A DNA stretch of 8,931 nt, taken from contig CALDHJ010000584.1 of assembly GCA_937941555.1 (NCBI GenBank), forward strand, positions 1 through 8,931, written 5' to 3'. Within the stretch, counting starts at the first letter, position 1. Every line of letters begins with the position of its first letter. The notes under the pieces were generated by a model, which had not been told where the DNA came from, ran no database searches, and saw only the letters and a program-made list of their open reading frames with translations. The translations under genes and the position numbers were made by a program. Positions 7,823-8,931 of this stretch are shown here, one piece after another. The DNA comes from an uncultured Granulosicoccaceae bacterium (GTDB taxonomy: Bacteria > Pseudomonadota > Gammaproteobacteria > CALCKW01).

Positions 7823-8931
7823 TCAGGAGGCGTTCGGGTAGCCGAGGGTGGCGAGTGCGTCGGTGATTTCGTCAAGGATGGCCGGATCGTCGATCGTTGC
7901 CGGCATCTTCCAGTCCCGCCCGTCGGCGATGGCGCGCACGGTGCCGCGCAGAATTTTTCCGGATCGGGTTTTCGGCAGGCGGTTAACCACCACGGCGAGT
8001 TTGAATGCGGCAACCGGACCGATTGTGTCGCGCACCTGCTGCACACATTCTGCAACGATGTCGCCGTGGTCACGTGCGCTGTTTGAACTGAGCACCAGCA
8101 GGCCCAGCGGCAGTTGACCCTTCAGGCTGTCTTCGACGCCCAGCACGGCGCACTCGGCGACGTCCGGGTGTTCAGCGAGGACTTCTTCCATCTGGCCAGT
8201 CGAGAGTCGGTGCCCGGCGACGTTGATGACATCGTCGGTGCGCGACATTACGAAGACATAGCCGTTGTCGTCGATGTAGCCGGCATCGCCTGTCTCGTAG
8301 TAGCCCGGGAAGGTGTCGAAATAGGCGCTAACGAAGCGTTCCTTCGCGTTCCACAGTGTCAGAAACGACCCCGGTGGCAACGGTGATTTGACCGCCAGCG
8401 CGCCAATTTCGCCACGAGGAACGGGCTGCCCCTCGGCGTCGAGCACGTCCAACCGGTAGCCCGGCACCGGCCGAGTCGGGCTGCCCGCGACCACAGGCAG
8501 GTGTTCGATGCCGATGCAGTTGGCCGCGATGGCCCAGCCAGTCTCGGTCTGCCACCAGTGGTCGATGACCGGGACCTTCAAATGGTCTTCAGCCCAGTGC
8601 AGGGTGTCGGGGTCACAGCGCTCACCGGCGAGAAAGAGTGTTCTGAAATTACTGAGGTCGTATCGCGCCAGGTGAGTCGCGTCCGGGTCCTCTTTCTTGA
8701 TGGCCCTGAATGCAGTGGGCGCGGTGAAAAGGCACGCGACCTTGTGCTCACTGATCACGCGCCAAAATGCGCCGGGATCGGGTGTGCCGACCGGTTTGCC
8801 CTCGTACATCACCGTGGTGTTGCCGTTGGCGAGTGGGCCGTAGACGATGTACGAGTGGCCGACGACCCAGCCGACATCCGACGCCGCCCAGTAGACTTCA
8901 CCGGGTTTGACGCCGTAGAGGTTGCTCATCG
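7823..8931 (-). CDS. prpE: Propionyl-CoA synthetase (acyl-CoA synthetase), N-terminal part beyond window
   Basis: The enzyme activates propionate to propionyl-CoA through a propionyl-AMP intermediate. Only the C-terminal 368 or so residues lie in the window, with about 260 residues expected beyond the edge. The ATG at 8929 is internal, because family members continue upstream of the equivalent of [18 protein letters not shown]. Visible elements, numbered from that Met, are [18 protein letters not shown] (16-33), [12 protein letters not shown] (68-79), LAGERCDP (100-107), the adenylation core WWQTETGW (125-132), [14 protein letters not shown] (211-224), [16 protein letters not shown] (229-244) and [12 protein letters not shown] (319-330). 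K325 should be the catalytic lysine that is also the usual acylation site. The ending [11 protein letters not shown] resembles the PrpE C-terminus. Acetyl-CoA synthetase is the closest alternative. The VVGHSYIVY and PLPPGSF segments and the adjacent propionyl-CoA carboxylase genes favour propionate. No gene is visible upstream of it in this window. Confidence 0.92.
   Translation of the reverse strand, partial: MSNLYGVKPGEVYWAASDVGWVVGHSYIVYGPLANGNTTVMYEGKPVGTPDPGAFWRVISEHKVACLFTAPTAFRAIKKEDPDATHLARYDLSNFRTLFLAGERCDPDTLHWAEDHLKVPVIDHWWQTETGWAIAANCIGIEHLPVVAGSPTRPVPGYRLDVLDAEGQPVPRGEIGALAVKSPLPPGSFLTLWNAKERFVSAYFDTFPGYYETGDAGYIDDNGYVFVMSRTDDVINVAGHRLSTGQMEEVLAEHPDVAECAVLGVEDSLKGQLPLGLLVLSSNSARDHGDIVAECVQQVRDTIGPVAAFKLAVVVNRLPKTRSGKILRGTVRAIADGRDWKMPATIDDPAILDEITDALATLGYPNAS

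Noticed and set aside
7810..8073. In-frame open extension of pccB upstream into prpE
   Set aside because: It is the antiparallel-free alternate frame of the prpE 3' end, rich in Ser, Pro and Thr with no homology. The ATG at 7809 gives a normal 510-residue PccB.

Overview
The window is ordinary chromosomal DNA of a G+C-rich proteobacterium, judged by eye at about 60% G+C. DnaK, DnaJ and TcdA all read as gammaproteobacterial types, while the acyl-CoA carboxylase subunits resemble the alphaproteobacterial and mitochondrial propionyl-CoA carboxylase. Gammaproteobacteria is the best guess. No rRNA, tRNA, insertion sequence, phage gene, CRISPR array or long repeat was seen. Genes fill almost the whole window, and the longest gap is 74 bp.

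Left block, plus strand (1-3778): a 5'-truncated dnaK that lacks about 52 N-terminal codons, then dnaJ, then tcdA, which encodes the t6A37 dehydratase of tRNA. A hairpin followed by a T-run lies between dnaK and dnaJ and probably works as a partial terminator. tcdA starts 9 bp after the dnaJ stop, so the two are probably cotranscribed. A short stretch near the 3' end of tcdA reads better in another frame, which suggests a pair of compensating indels.

Right block, minus strand (8931 down to 3847): prpE (N-terminal part off the window), pccB, pccA and mce, spaced 13 bp, 25 bp and with a 4-nt ATGA overlap. Together they encode activation of propionate to propionyl-CoA, its biotin-dependent carboxylation to (S)-methylmalonyl-CoA, and epimerisation to the (R) form. 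Methylmalonyl-CoA mutase, which would complete the route to succinyl-CoA, is not in the window.

The two blocks converge on a 68-bp gap at 3779-3846 that has no convincing terminator. I found no sign of an undescribed system. The points most worth checking are the tcdA frame anomaly, the dnaJ-tcdA linkage, the dnaK-dnaJ hairpin, and where the mutase is encoded.
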